Source: Rhodopirellula maiorica SM1 (GTDB taxonomy: Bacteria > Planctomycetota > Planctomycetia > Pirellulales > Pirellulaceae). Taken from it: DNA of 34,675 nt. The DNA lies in contig NZ_ANOG01001015.1 in NCBI RefSeq assembly GCF_000346295.1, positions 1 to 34,675 of the forward strand. The letters are read 5' to 3'. Position 1 is the stretch's first letter. Every line of letters begins with the position of its first letter. The position numbers and the translations under genes were made by a program. The notes under the pieces were generated by a model, which saw only the letters and a program-made list of their open reading frames with translations, had not been told where the DNA came from and searched no databases. Shown piece by piece: positions 16,561 to 25,463 of this stretch.

Positions 16561-16778
16561 GGCGATTGCGAGCGAGAGGCGGAACAGTTTTGCACGGGAA
16601 CGACCGTCGTGGTCTCTACAGATTCACTCGTATCATCGGCAAAAATCGCCCCTCACCATCACTACAACTTGCCAATGCGACACGATCCGCAGAATCGTCA
16701 ACGTGTCGATGCTTGCAAACGAATTTTGTCTTCGCGGTGTTAACCGCGACCTACGTTTCATGCAGGGGATTTCCTGCA

Positions 16779-18296
16779 ATGACGTATCCGTCATCCAAAC
16801 AAAAAGACGAAAACGACCGCGGCAAGCTTTTTGGTTTGTGGATCGAAAACCGAATGGTTCAAGTCGCGATTGCCACGCCGATTCAAGGCGAGCGTTATCG
16901 GCTGGAAATCGATGCGATTCGCTGTCCGATGGCGATGGGCTGGTTGACCGCATCGCATGCTTCGGCCTTTGCCGATGCGATCGCCACGCTCGTGGATCGT
17001 CATGACATGCGTCGTGGCTCGGTTTGCTTGTCGCTCGATGGAGACATCTGTGTCAACCGGATCACGCTAGGGACATCCGAGACGGTGGACCACGAATTGT
17101 CGACGCTGCAGCATCGAGTGCCGCGTTATCTGCAATTGGGCCCAGGCCAAAAGGTCACCGGATTGCTGCGGACTCGCATCGACTCGCAATCCGACTATGC
17201 CGCCACCAGTGTCGCCAATGAATCGGTCATGCGAATGATCTACGACACGCTTCGAGAGAACGATATCGAGGTTGCATGGGCGGAACCTTCGCTAATCAGC
17301 ATGGCGCGATTGATCGGGCACACCAGTGCCGATTTACCACATCCCCAATTGATCGCCGATGGCACCGGAACTCGCTGGAACGTTGGAATTATCCACGAAG
17401 GACGCTTGATTCTGGATTACCGTCCGGCCACCGCAAAAACAGTCGAAGCGCTGCAAGCGACGCTGGATGGGCACATTTCTCGGTTGCAACGTTTCTGCCA
17501 TCGTCACTTAGGGATCGACGGTGGAGGGCTCAAAAAACTATTGATTTGCGGCACACCCGAGAAAGTGGTTGACGCAGCGGAACGGTTTCAACGCAGTGCC
17601 GAATTCGACGAGATCGTCCTCCGTGTGCCACCGTGCCCGGATCTGTACGACATCCGCAACGTGGATTGCGAATCGCACTGCGTCCCAGCCGTCGCCTCGG
17701 TATTGCCGCTGATGCTTGGCGTGACGGTCGACCAAGTACCCGATTTGCTTCGCGATGTTCGCCGAGCCCCCGAGCTTTCGCTGCCGGCCCAACTGCTACG
17801 TGTCGCGTGGCCCGCGTTGGTTGCCGCCCTGGTATTGATGCTCAGCTTCACATTGGTCCGTCACGCTCGTCAACATGCTTCGGATTTAAAACAGGGAACC
17901 GCACAAGTCCAGGCCCAGGTGATTGCCACCCAAGCACGGATGACGGATCTGGCCCGCAAACGAGAATGGCTTGAACACTTCAAATCGATTGAGCGTCAAT
18001 CCGCCGAAGTCGATTGGATAGCACTGCTTCATCAAATCACGCAAAGTTTGCCGGACTTGGCAAAACTAAATGAATACCGAGTCGAGTCCGGTTCGCACGT
18101 TCGGATCGAAGGCACGGTGCTCGCAGAACGCGTCGTCTACGAAATCCTTGAACAATTGCGTCAGTTGCCTGAGGTTAGCGAAGTGGCACTCCATTCCACC
18201 ACGCCCGAAGCGAATTCGGAAGCGACCCGATTCTCGATTCGTTTGACCATGACTCCGCGTCATCCCCTCTCTGTCGAGCCAGCACAATATGAATAA
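16779..18296 (+). CDS. Type II secretion GspL-like / PilM-PilN fusion protein
   Basis: The 505 residues from the ATG at 16779 divide into a cytosolic actin-like part (about 15-325), one transmembrane helix (342-360), a coiled coil (about 365-410) and a small periplasmic ferredoxin-like domain (410-495). This is the build of GspL, or of PilM fused to PilN, which joins the cytosolic motor to the periplasmic scaffold. The phosphate-binding loops of PilM are not well kept (FGLWIENRMVQVAIA at the start, LIADGTGTRWNVGII near 191-205), so ATP binding is doubtful, as in GspL. An open frame runs 77 codons further upstream to 16548, overlapping the divergent glycosyltransferase, but AGGGGA nine bases before 16779 supports the shorter form. 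The stop overlaps the start of the next gene by eight bases, showing translational coupling. Confidence 0.85.
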   Translation: MTYPSSKQKDENDRGKLFGLWIENRMVQVAIATPIQGERYRLEIDAIRCPMAMGWLTASHASAFADAIATLVDRHDMRRGSVCLSLDGDICVNRITLGTSETVDHELSTLQHRVPRYLQLGPGQKVTGLLRTRIDSQSDYAATSVANESVMRMIYDTLRENDIEVAWAEPSLISMARLIGHTSADLPHPQLIADGTGTRWNVGIIHEGRLILDYRPATAKTVEALQATLDGHISRLQRFCHRHLGIDGGGLKKLLICGTPEKVVDAAERFQRSAEFDEIVLRVPPCPDLYDIRNVDCESHCVPAVASVLPLMLGVTVDQVPDLLRDVRRAPELSLPAQLLRVAWPALVAALVLMLSFTLVRHARQHASDLKQGTAQVQAQVIATQARMTDLARKREWLEHFKSIERQSAEVDWIALLHQITQSLPDLAKLNEYRVESGSHVRIEGTVLAERVVYEILEQLRQLPEVSEVALHSTTPEANSEATRFSIRLTMTPRHPLSVEPAQYE

Positions 18297-18942
18297 TCTG
18301 AATAGCCGGGCAACCCGAGCAATCGTCGCGAGCGTAAGTTTGCTTGCGATCATCGCGATAGGTATTCCATGGGTCGATGAATACTTTAGGCTGCGAAGTG
18401 AAGCACGCGAACTTCGTGCAATGGACGGTCAGTTCACGCAAGTAACAAACAATCAAAAACGTTTGCGTGAACTGGAAAACCAGATTAGCACCGACTTGGC
18501 TTCTCATCTAAATCGTTCAATCGATCCTGAAAAAAGCCAAGAAGTTCGCAGTACCTTAATCGCGATCATTCGCGATGCAGGAGGGCGACTACGAAGTCTG
18601 GAAATTAGCAAGGGGCGTGTGCGACCGTGGGCCATCGAAAACGATGATCCTCGCGAGGAATCGCCTCCACAATACAGTGACGAATCGGATTACATCTTGC
18701 ATACTCATGAAATTGAGTTGCGAATTGATGGGTCCCTCGAAACGGTAACTCAAATCCTGCGAGGTATCGCCGAGCAGGGATGGTATTTGACGACCAACAA
18801 CATGGTAATGATGCCCACGGAAGGGGATCTGCCCGTTGTCGCGTCCGAGATGCGATTGATTGTTTTCGGGCTTAGCCCCAAACCAATCGAAGACGAAGAC
18901 GAGTTCGCTCGTCACCCCCGGGGCATTCGGATTTTCTACTAG
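18289..18942 (+). CDS. Type II secretion GspM-like / PilO-like protein
   Basis: A 217-residue bitopic protein with a short cytosolic start, one transmembrane helix at about 10-28, a coiled coil (30-75) and a C-terminal alpha/beta domain (about 85-200). This matches GspM and PilO, the partners of GspL/PilN in the inner-membrane alignment complex. Sequence identity to either family looks low and the assignment rests on topology and order. The ATG at 18289 overlaps the stop of the preceding gene (ATGAATAA arrangement), so the two are surely one transcript. The last 20 residues are acidic then basic (EDEDEFARHPRGIRIFY) and lie outside the usual fold. The secretin gene follows after 73 bases. Confidence 0.78.
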   Translation: MNNLNSRATRAIVASVSLLAIIAIGIPWVDEYFRLRSEARELRAMDGQFTQVTNNQKRLRELENQISTDLASHLNRSIDPEKSQEVRSTLIAIIRDAGGRLRSLEISKGRVRPWAIENDDPREESPPQYSDESDYILHTHEIELRIDGSLETVTQILRGIAEQGWYLTTNNMVMMPTEGDLPVVASEMRLIVFGLSPKPIEDEDEFARHPRGIRIFY

Positions 18943-19015
18943 ACCACGATTTTACTTGACCACGTTTATTCGCTAACGAAATGCCGATCAGAACTAGCTG
19001 ACTCAACACACTGCC

Positions 19016-21181
19016 ATGGATGGCACAATGTCGCAAAATGATTCTATCGCCACGTCGTCGTGCTTTGCACTGCTGCGAGGACTCTTCGGACGACTGGGCA
19101 TAACCCTGTTCGTCGCCGGCTGCGGCGTGGGCATCGCCGCGGGCGGCGAAACGTTTGGCACGACAGCCGAGGCGACTACCAGCCCCACGGCTACGAAACT
19201 GAATGTTGCCAACGTTCCTGATCTGATTCCCATCTCCGGCAGCGGTCACGCGGTGATTCTGAAGCCCGAAAGCCGAATATTGGCGGCAGCCGATACGTCA
19301 ACCGCTCTAGACACTGCGGCTTCCATTGCAAACAAGCAACCTGAAACGACTCCGCCAGGCTCGGCTGCGGAAGGCGTCGACGAACCGTTGGCCGCGGAAC
19401 CGAATCACAGCAATCCACCGAGCTTACATCCACCAGCCTCCGGTCCCCAAAGCATCGCCGAGCAGTTGGACCAAAATGGCAGTATTACATTTCGTAAAAC
19501 CCCGCTCAGCGAAGTGATCTTTCTGCTCAGCGACCTTTGGAAGGTCAACATCGTCGCTGCAGATACGATCAGCGGTGAGGTCAGTGGTACCTTTTACGAA
19601 ACCCCGCTACGCGAAGTCTTGTCCGCGGTGCTCAATTCATCTGGCTACAGCTATCGACAAACGGGCAACAGCTTGGTCGTATTGCCGATTGACCAAGTGG
19701 GATCGGACAATCCTGATTTTGTTTCGCGATTGATTCAGGTGCCGGCAAACGCAGGCGATCTCGACGCAACGATCGATGCCGTGCAGTTAATAATGAGCGA
19801 GCGAGGTCAGATCCGAAAAATCGGAAACGGAGCGATCTTGATTGTCGACCGGCCCGAACGCATCGATAATGTGCAAGAGTTGATTTCGAATCTGTCACCC
19901 CAGGCCGCGGCAGCGATTCCGTCGGTCCAGCATCTGCCGGCACCTGCCACCGCAGCGCCACCGAGCGACACGATTTTGACGACCGATAGTATCGCGTACT
20001 TTACGCCTCAGTTCACCGAAGCCGAAGAGATGACCGAGTCATTGCAGACGGCTCTGGGTGACAACATTACGGTGGCAACGTATGCGAAAGAAAATCGAAT
20101 TATGGTCAAAGGAACGCCGGATCAATTACGACTAGCAGCCCAAGCGATCGAACAGCTTGATATCCCTCGCCCCCAAGTTCGTATCACGGCATTGATCTAT
20201 GACGTCAGTTTAAAAGAGGTCGAAGGTCTCGGCGTGAACTGGTCCCATGGTCCTCATAGCCGATCGACAAGTCTGCTAGACGCTGGCACCGACGAAGAGA
20301 TCAGCGTTTTTCGAAATGCGATCGAAGCGGGTACGGATCTAGGGCTGGGCAGCCCGACCTCCTCGCTCGGATTTCGCACACTTAATAACTCTTATGATGC
20401 CACCGTGACACTGCAAGCGCTTAGTGCCACATCCGAAGCCAAGATCCTTGCGGATCCGACCGTCACCGTAGGCGATCGCTGCCAAGCATCGATCAAGATC
20501 GTCCAACGTTTACCGATCGTCACTTCAGTCGTGACCAGCACTGGATCCATTCCGCAGGTCGAGTTCGAGGAAGCGGGCATCATTCTAAACGTCACGCCAC
20601 GAATCAGCCGCGACGGAACGATCGAGATGCGGGTGCAACCTGAATACAGCGTCGTTGCCGAATATCGTGACGCCTACCCCGTGATCGATAGTCGCAATGC
20701 CGAAACAACAGTTCGCGTCGGCAACGGACAACTGTTTGCGATGGGAGGGCTTCGCCAAAAAAACATCACCGAAACGGTGCGTGGAGTTCCCTATTTAAAA
20801 GATGTCAAATTCATCGGTCGACTGTTTCGCAGCATGAACAGCGAGGTTCGCGAAAGTGAGCTGATTGTCTTTTTGAAACCAGAAATCATTTCGCCCTATG
20901 CGGCGGGAACGCTTCGCGAAAATCAAGCTGCCTGTGTCGCCAATGCTCAGTTGGACCAAATTCCATACGCGAGCGTTTGCCCGAACACTCCGAATTGCCG
21001 CAATCCCGAGTGCCCGAACCATTGCCCCCGCGCTCGCGTGAACGGTGGTTCTCTTGAACTTGAGATGATCGGAGGATGCGGTATCGGCTGTCCCGAACCG
21101 ATGGATCAATTCGAGAGCATGCCCCCAGTCGATTCGATGATCGACGATTCGCACGTCGAAATCGTCCTGCCCACTCCGTAG
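19016..21181 (+). CDS. Secretin (GspD/PilQ family) with Cys-rich C-terminal tail
   Basis: Secretins form the outer-membrane ring of type II secretion and type IV pili. After a signal sequence (hydrophobic 17-42) and a Pro/Ala/Ser linker to about 145, the protein has an N0/STN-like domain (150-225), two N1-type ring domains (about 235-295 and 325-385) and the secretin barrel (388-625). Barrel marks are VRITALIYDVSLKEVEGLGVNW, VEFEEAGIILNVTPRI and the closing GVPYLKDVKFIGRLFRS. Residues 626-721 form an unusual tail with seven Cys (640, 655, 661, 666, 670, 688, 692) and no pilotin-like S-domain. The ATG at 19028 (residue 5) is an alternative start; both give a signal peptide. It is third in the cluster. 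No GspE/PilB ATPase, GspF/PilC platform or prepilin peptidase gene lies in the window. Confidence 0.94.
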   Translation: MDGTMSQNDSIATSSCFALLRGLFGRLGITLFVAGCGVGIAAGGETFGTTAEATTSPTATKLNVANVPDLIPISGSGHAVILKPESRILAAADTSTALDTAASIANKQPETTPPGSAAEGVDEPLAAEPNHSNPPSLHPPASGPQSIAEQLDQNGSITFRKTPLSEVIFLLSDLWKVNIVAADTISGEVSGTFYETPLREVLSAVLNSSGYSYRQTGNSLVVLPIDQVGSDNPDFVSRLIQVPANAGDLDATIDAVQLIMSERGQIRKIGNGAILIVDRPERIDNVQELISNLSPQAAAAIPSVQHLPAPATAAPPSDTILTTDSIAYFTPQFTEAEEMTESLQTALGDNITVATYAKENRIMVKGTPDQLRLAAQAIEQLDIPRPQVRITALIYDVSLKEVEGLGVNWSHGPHSRSTSLLDAGTDEEISVFRNAIEAGTDLGLGSPTSSLGFRTLNNSYDATVTLQALSATSEAKILADPTVTVGDRCQASIKIVQRLPIVTSVVTSTGSIPQVEFEEAGIILNVTPRISRDGTIEMRVQPEYSVVAEYRDAYPVIDSRNAETTVRVGNGQLFAMGGLRQKNITETVRGVPYLKDVKFIGRLFRSMNSEVRESELIVFLKPEIISPYAAGTLRENQAACVANAQLDQIPYASVCPNTPNCRNPECPNHCPRARVNGGSLELEMIGGCGIGCPEPMDQFESMPPVDSMIDDSHVEIVLPTP

Positions 21182-21210
21182 CGATCGAGTGGGCGTTTGG
21201 CGGGTGACGC

Positions 21211-22518
21211 TTAGGCAGCGCGACGTTGGGGCACCGTTTCATTCGCAGCCGACTCACGTTGCATCGGTAACACATCGACTGTCTGTGTCGGCGGGGTCCA
21301 CTGCATTCCCAGCATCCGTCCCAATCGCGTGCGGCGAACCAGCCCTTCGTAACTTAACAAGCTCAATCCGACAGCGATGCAAAAAGCGGCCGCCATCTTC
21401 AAACTCGGATTCGTTGCGGGCATCCACTGCTTCAGATCAATATGCACCAAACCGAGGATCGGGTGGTGGACCAAGTAGATCCAAAACGATGCAGCCGCTA
21501 AGTATTGCAGCGATAATGAAAGATGATTGATTTTGCGGCTCACCGCGATCGCGAGAAGGGTCACGCTATAGGCCGCCAACACCGTTGCAATTGCGAGACC
21601 TGATTGGGCCAACATGCTGTCACCGTACTGCAGATTCCATCGCCCTAGCGAAACGGCGGTCACCAACAGCATGACGCTGGCAATCGCCAACGAGGGGACT
21701 CGGTGTTGAAACCACGCCAATCGAGGATCCACTTTGGCGATCAACATTCCGGCAGCGAAAAACGTTCCACTGTAAACCCATTTGCTGAGCACGGGGAGAA
21801 ACGCATGCTGAAATCCCCACACCACTTCGGGGGCAATCATCAGCGTGACGATGCCTGTGCCCACTAACAACGTCACGACAAACGCCGGGCGCTGAGCAAT
21901 TTTATCAATGATATGACGGAGCGAATCGAAGCGAGCCGCTACGGCGACAACCACCACGTACAAGAACACGTAGAGCAAGAACCATAGATGACTGAGCCCC
22001 CACAAATCACGATCCACGTCACCGTCAAACTTCAAACTTTTTAACTTCACCGGTTCGACAACGCCTTCGACGACCCAGCCAAGCACCCAGGTGTACAAGT
22101 CCAATGGCAAGACCACGCACACGGCAAAGCCAAGTGGCACCAGCAATCGTTTGGCACGACTCCGGACGAGCGGTCCGCTGCCACGGCTCGATAACGTTTG
22201 CCAAGCAAAATAGCCTGCCAACACCAAAAACAACGGCATGATGAAAATCTCGATGCCCCAAAACAACCAATCCACCGATTGGCTGGCGGAATCACGCACC
22301 GACCATACCAACCCAGGCATCGGATTTTGCAGATAAGGCACACAAGCGTGCAGTAGCACCACCGCAAGCGCCGCGACTCCGCGAACCGCATCGAAACCCA
22401 ACATTTTTCGTTTCGCCGGTTCGTTTGACGGATTTGCAGCCGAACTCCCATCGTCGCCGCGAGACGTACGTTGAGATGTTTGCTGAGAACGCTGAGTGGG
22501 GAATGCAATGGTCTTCAT
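21211..22518 (-). CDS. Acyltransferase-3 family membrane protein
   Basis: A 435-residue integral membrane protein with about ten hydrophobic segments from residue 45 to 395, of the family that O-acylates sugars and other envelope compounds (OatA/NodX-like). The family start motif is plain: GFDAVRGVAALAVVLLHA, with the conserved Arg46 and catalytic-type His57. YLVHHPIL late in the chain is the second expected His region. Residues 1-38 are polar and may be a cytosolic tail or reflect a late true start (Met39); no ribosome binding site settles this. The C-terminus is VPQRRAA. The gene converges on the secretin with 29 bases between stops, and lies 56 bases downstream of the Gly/Gln-rich secreted-protein gene, so the latter pair may be one transcript. 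Substrate is unknown; a surface glycan is likely from context. Confidence 0.9.
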   Translation of the reverse strand: MKTIAFPTQRSQQTSQRTSRGDDGSSAANPSNEPAKRKMLGFDAVRGVAALAVVLLHACVPYLQNPMPGLVWSVRDSASQSVDWLFWGIEIFIMPLFLVLAGYFAWQTLSSRGSGPLVRSRAKRLLVPLGFAVCVVLPLDLYTWVLGWVVEGVVEPVKLKSLKFDGDVDRDLWGLSHLWFLLYVFLYVVVVAVAARFDSLRHIIDKIAQRPAFVVTLLVGTGIVTLMIAPEVVWGFQHAFLPVLSKWVYSGTFFAAGMLIAKVDPRLAWFQHRVPSLAIASVMLLVTAVSLGRWNLQYGDSMLAQSGLAIATVLAAYSVTLLAIAVSRKINHLSLSLQYLAAASFWIYLVHHPILGLVHIDLKQWMPATNPSLKMAAAFCIAVGLSLLSYEGLVRRTRLGRMLGMQWTPPTQTVDVLPMQRESAANETVPQRRAA

Positions 22519-22574
22519 CGTGCATTGCAGATACCAAAACTAGCTCGGCGTCGAAAAGATCAAAATTCTGCTGT

Positions 22575-23477
22575 TTATCGTGTCGCTGAGCTATCTGCCA
22601 TTGAAGCAGCGGAATCCTGCGAGACAGAAGAATTTAGCGAGAGCGATGCATCCGGCCGGGGGTGCGTAACTTCTCGGCTGGACGCTTCGAGCGCCTCGGC
22701 AAAAGTCTTGGCATCATTCAGTTCCTGGGCTCGAAACATCCGCACGTTGCCCAGATACCTTGATTCAATGCGATTGAGTTTGGCAAGTTTCTCCCAACTG
22801 AGGCCGTTGGCATAATGCCATGCGACCGCTTGGGCGACCTTCTGCGATACGTTATCGAGAGCCAGTTGCTGGCAAAGTTCAATCAATCTTGCGTCTTGCG
22901 TGTATTGATCGATCGGGATCATCCGGTATTTCACTTTGGCATTGGGCTCGGGTTTCCCCTGTTCCAAGCAAACCGTTGTGGCGACCAATTTGCGAGTTTT
23001 CTGAGCCGCAATTCGCATGAATCCCATTCCGAAACCGTTGCCTTGTCGGGCGTTGCCGCCGCCAAGATTGTTCCCAAATCCGTTGTTGCCAAACGCATTG
23101 CCGCCCTGCTGCGCCCCCTGCTGAAAACCTCCGCCGACACTTTGATTACCACCACTCTGACCGCCCTGCCCCTGAGCCGCTCCGAAGCCAGCCTGTTGCC
23201 CACCGAAACCAAATTGCCCTAGCACGGGAACCGCGGCAATCGCATTGGGTAATTTAAGATGGAGGACGTGATCGGTATGGTTTTCAACCAAAACGTTCGC
23301 GTGGTTCGCATCCAGCGCAATGAACTGGACGGACACCTGTTTCGAATCGATTGCCTCAAACAATTCCATGGTAACCGCGGGCTCGTTTGCATTCACAAAA
23401 TCGCCGCTTGAGAACGAAACGGACAACAGCAACAGAGTAGCGGCAACGACACCGCGACGAACTAGCGAAAAACGCAT
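22575..23477 (-). CDS. Secreted protein with Gly/Gln/Asn-rich central region, function unknown
   Basis: The 300-residue product has a signal peptide (MRFSLVRRGVVAATLLLL, then about residue 30), a first domain (32-86), a low-complexity Gly/Gln/Asn/Phe stretch (87-152) and a helical Cys-containing C-terminal domain (153-250) before a Ser-rich tail. I do not recognise the fold. The middle stretch, with repeated GFG, GGN and GNN units, is likely disordered or prone to self-association. AAGGG seven bases before the ATG at 23477 supports the start. The C-terminal domain has WHYANGLSWEKLAKL, which suggests a helical protein-binding surface. The gene is followed after 56 bases by the acyltransferase gene on the same strand. 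A structural or envelope role is only a guess from the signal peptide. Confidence 0.8.
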   Translation of the reverse strand: MRFSLVRRGVVAATLLLLSVSFSSGDFVNANEPAVTMELFEAIDSKQVSVQFIALDANHANVLVENHTDHVLHLKLPNAIAAVPVLGQFGFGGQQAGFGAAQGQGGQSGGNQSVGGGFQQGAQQGGNAFGNNGFGNNLGGGNARQGNGFGMGFMRIAAQKTRKLVATTVCLEQGKPEPNAKVKYRMIPIDQYTQDARLIELCQQLALDNVSQKVAQAVAWHYANGLSWEKLAKLNRIESRYLGNVRMFRAQELNDAKTFAEALEASSREVTHPRPDASLSLNSSVSQDSAASMADSSATR

Positions 23478-23683
23478 TGGAATCCCTTGTCATTGAATGG
23501 GCGAAGCGGATTCGATCGCCCCGAACAACCGGCTCGATCGATCCAGCAGCGTCAAATGATCAAGGCACAATTCATGCCAAGCTGGTTTTGCCGCGTTTTC
23601 ACGCGGAACAGAGGCACCAGGCTCAGGCAAAGTGAAACATGTGTGGCGTTTTGCAACACCGATCCGATGCAGGTCAGAGACTT

Positions 23684-25234
23684 TTATTTCGCAGTCGTTT
23701 CAGTGGAAACAGCCGGCATTGGAGCTTGCCAAGGAATACGGCCTCCCTGTTGAATCTGTGCCGCCAACTGCTGTTTCAACTTCGCGACCACTCGAGGCTG
23801 TTTGGCGATCTGATTGTTCGTTTCTCCGGGATCGGCCTCCAGATCATACAGTTCCATCGGAGAAAACGGATCGTTCTGCATCAACTTCCATCGTCCCTGG
23901 ATCAGAGCATGGTAGGCGTGTCCCACATAGCGTCCTCCTCCTTCGCGACGGACGAAATAGAGCTCACGCTCGGAGAGTTCGGAACCGGACGCTGGCGAAC
24001 CAGTTTCAAGCAGATCTTTCAATCCCACTGCGTCGATTTCGCGGGGCCGAGGTACACCCGCATATTGCAAGAAGGTCGCGCTGAGATCAAACGTCATCAC
24101 CGGTTGGTCACTGCTGCTTCCCGCAGCAATTTTCCCAGGGTAGCGTACCCACGCAGGAACTCGCAGTCCGCCATCGTAATGACTCTGTTTGCCGTCACGC
24201 CAAGGATCGTTGTTTTGCGAATGAGGCAAGGAACCGCCGTTGTCCGAGGTAAATGCGATCACGGTATTGTCACGCAGTCCGAGTTCGTCGATGCGATGAA
24301 GCAATTTTCCGATTTGGTCATCCAAGTGCTCGACAAACGCAACGTTCAACGCTCGTTTGGAATCGAGTTGCGGAGAACGGCTTTGCACACGATCGAGCCA
24401 TTGCTTGGGTGGTTGGATCGGAAAATGAGGAGCGTTGTAGGCGAGGTAAAGAAAAAATGGCGGTTCGGACGCTTTGGCACGCTCCGTCAGATATTCATCG
24501 GCCCACTGCGTAAACAACTCTGTCGCATGGCCTTCGGGGTCAATTTCCCGATCGTTCAGTCGCATATAATTATGGCCCTGGCGACGATGTGTGTAGTAGT
24601 CATCCATCATGTCACCAAGAAACCCATGAAAGTGGTCAAAACCACGTTCGCATGGTGTGTTGGGCGACGCTAACCCAAGATGCCACTTACCAACAATGCC
24701 CGTCTGATACCCCGCGTCGCGCAATCGGTCGGCCAATGTCGGTATATCGGTTCGCAGGTATCCCCACGAATTGGGTGCATGGGTGCGAATGACTCCAGGG
24801 ACTCCTGCGCGATCGGGATACATCCCCGTCATCACCGCCGCGCGGGTCGGAGAACACACGGTGCAATTTGCTCGCATCCGAGTCAACTTCATGCCTTCGG
24901 AAGCCAATTTGTCTAAATGAGGCGTTTGCACGTCGGCCGCTCCGTGACAGGAAACGTCGCCGTAGCCAAGATCGTCCGCCAGGATCAGAATCAGATTGGG
25001 TCGAGTCTTTTTATCGGGCGATGCCAATCGCGATGCATCTGACTGCTGCGCAGCCGAGTGAACCGCGGTGATCATCCCCAGGCAACCGATGACGATCCCC
25101 CAAAATGCAAATCGCTCAAATGATGGAACGAAGGGTGCTTGCAGAAGTAATCGTTGGCGGGGCGATCTTTGGCGGCGTGATGATTGGAAGTGTGATAAGT
25201 GACCGAATGCAACTTTTCGCGAAAGCCAAATCAT
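23684..25234 (-). CDS. Arylsulfatase A family sulfatase
   Basis: An exported hydrolase that removes sulfate esters, probably from a sulfated polysaccharide. The 516-residue chain has a signal or anchor segment at 41-61, then the sulfatase core. The formylglycine signature is CSPTR with Cys127 as the residue to be modified, followed by AAVMTG. Calcium and sulfate ligands are present: Asp87/Asp88 (LADDLGYGD), Lys183 and His185 (VGKWHLG), His270 (NAPHFP), Asp331/Asn332 (TSDNGG) and Lys349 (WRDGKQS). All are as in active enzymes. The modifying enzyme is not in the window. About 40 residues precede the hydrophobic segment, long for a signal peptide, so a later start is possible, though the ATG at 25234 is the only good one. 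It has wide spacers on both sides and looks monocistronic. Confidence 0.96.
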   Translation of the reverse strand: MIWLSRKVAFGHLSHFQSSRRQRSPRQRLLLQAPFVPSFERFAFWGIVIGCLGMITAVHSAAQQSDASRLASPDKKTRPNLILILADDLGYGDVSCHGAADVQTPHLDKLASEGMKLTRMRANCTVCSPTRAAVMTGMYPDRAGVPGVIRTHAPNSWGYLRTDIPTLADRLRDAGYQTGIVGKWHLGLASPNTPCERGFDHFHGFLGDMMDDYYTHRRQGHNYMRLNDREIDPEGHATELFTQWADEYLTERAKASEPPFFLYLAYNAPHFPIQPPKQWLDRVQSRSPQLDSKRALNVAFVEHLDDQIGKLLHRIDELGLRDNTVIAFTSDNGGSLPHSQNNDPWRDGKQSHYDGGLRVPAWVRYPGKIAAGSSSDQPVMTFDLSATFLQYAGVPRPREIDAVGLKDLLETGSPASGSELSERELYFVRREGGGRYVGHAYHALIQGRWKLMQNDPFSPMELYDLEADPGETNNQIAKQPRVVAKLKQQLAAQIQQGGRIPWQAPMPAVSTETTAK

Positions 25235-25387
25235 CTTGATCTCGTTTCAAACGTCTGCGGGGGGAAGAATCGATTGCCATTCCACATTGCCATTTCACAT
25301 TGCCATTCGACTCGGCGCAGAGGCAAATCGTGGGCCCCCCAGTCTGTTCGCTTGCGGTAACCGAGTCAATTCCTTGTCCCGATCTGC

Positions 25388-25428
25388 AAAAAAAAACGAT
25401 TGAGGGCAACCGTGGTCACCCTCAATCG
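25388..25428 (-). terminator. Rho-independent terminator after the lipoprotein gene
   Basis: Read on the minus strand: a 10-pair stem (25419-25428 with 25397-25406), a 12-base loop and a run of nine Ts (25388-25396). It lies about 35 bases after the stop at 25464 and closes the DUF1559-lipoprotein unit. Confidence 0.92.
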
Positions 25429-25463
25429 TCGCGTTCATTCGATCAAGATTCGCAGCAAACGAA

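Noticed and set aside
16548-16778. 77-codon upstream extension of the GspL/PilMN-like gene
   Set aside because: It overlaps the start of the divergent glycosyltransferase gene, is Arg/Cys-rich and has no ribosome binding site, whereas AGGGGA precedes 16779.
23639-24673. 344-codon open frame on the plus strand
   Set aside because: Antisense shadow of the sulfatase gene, which has every catalytic residue.
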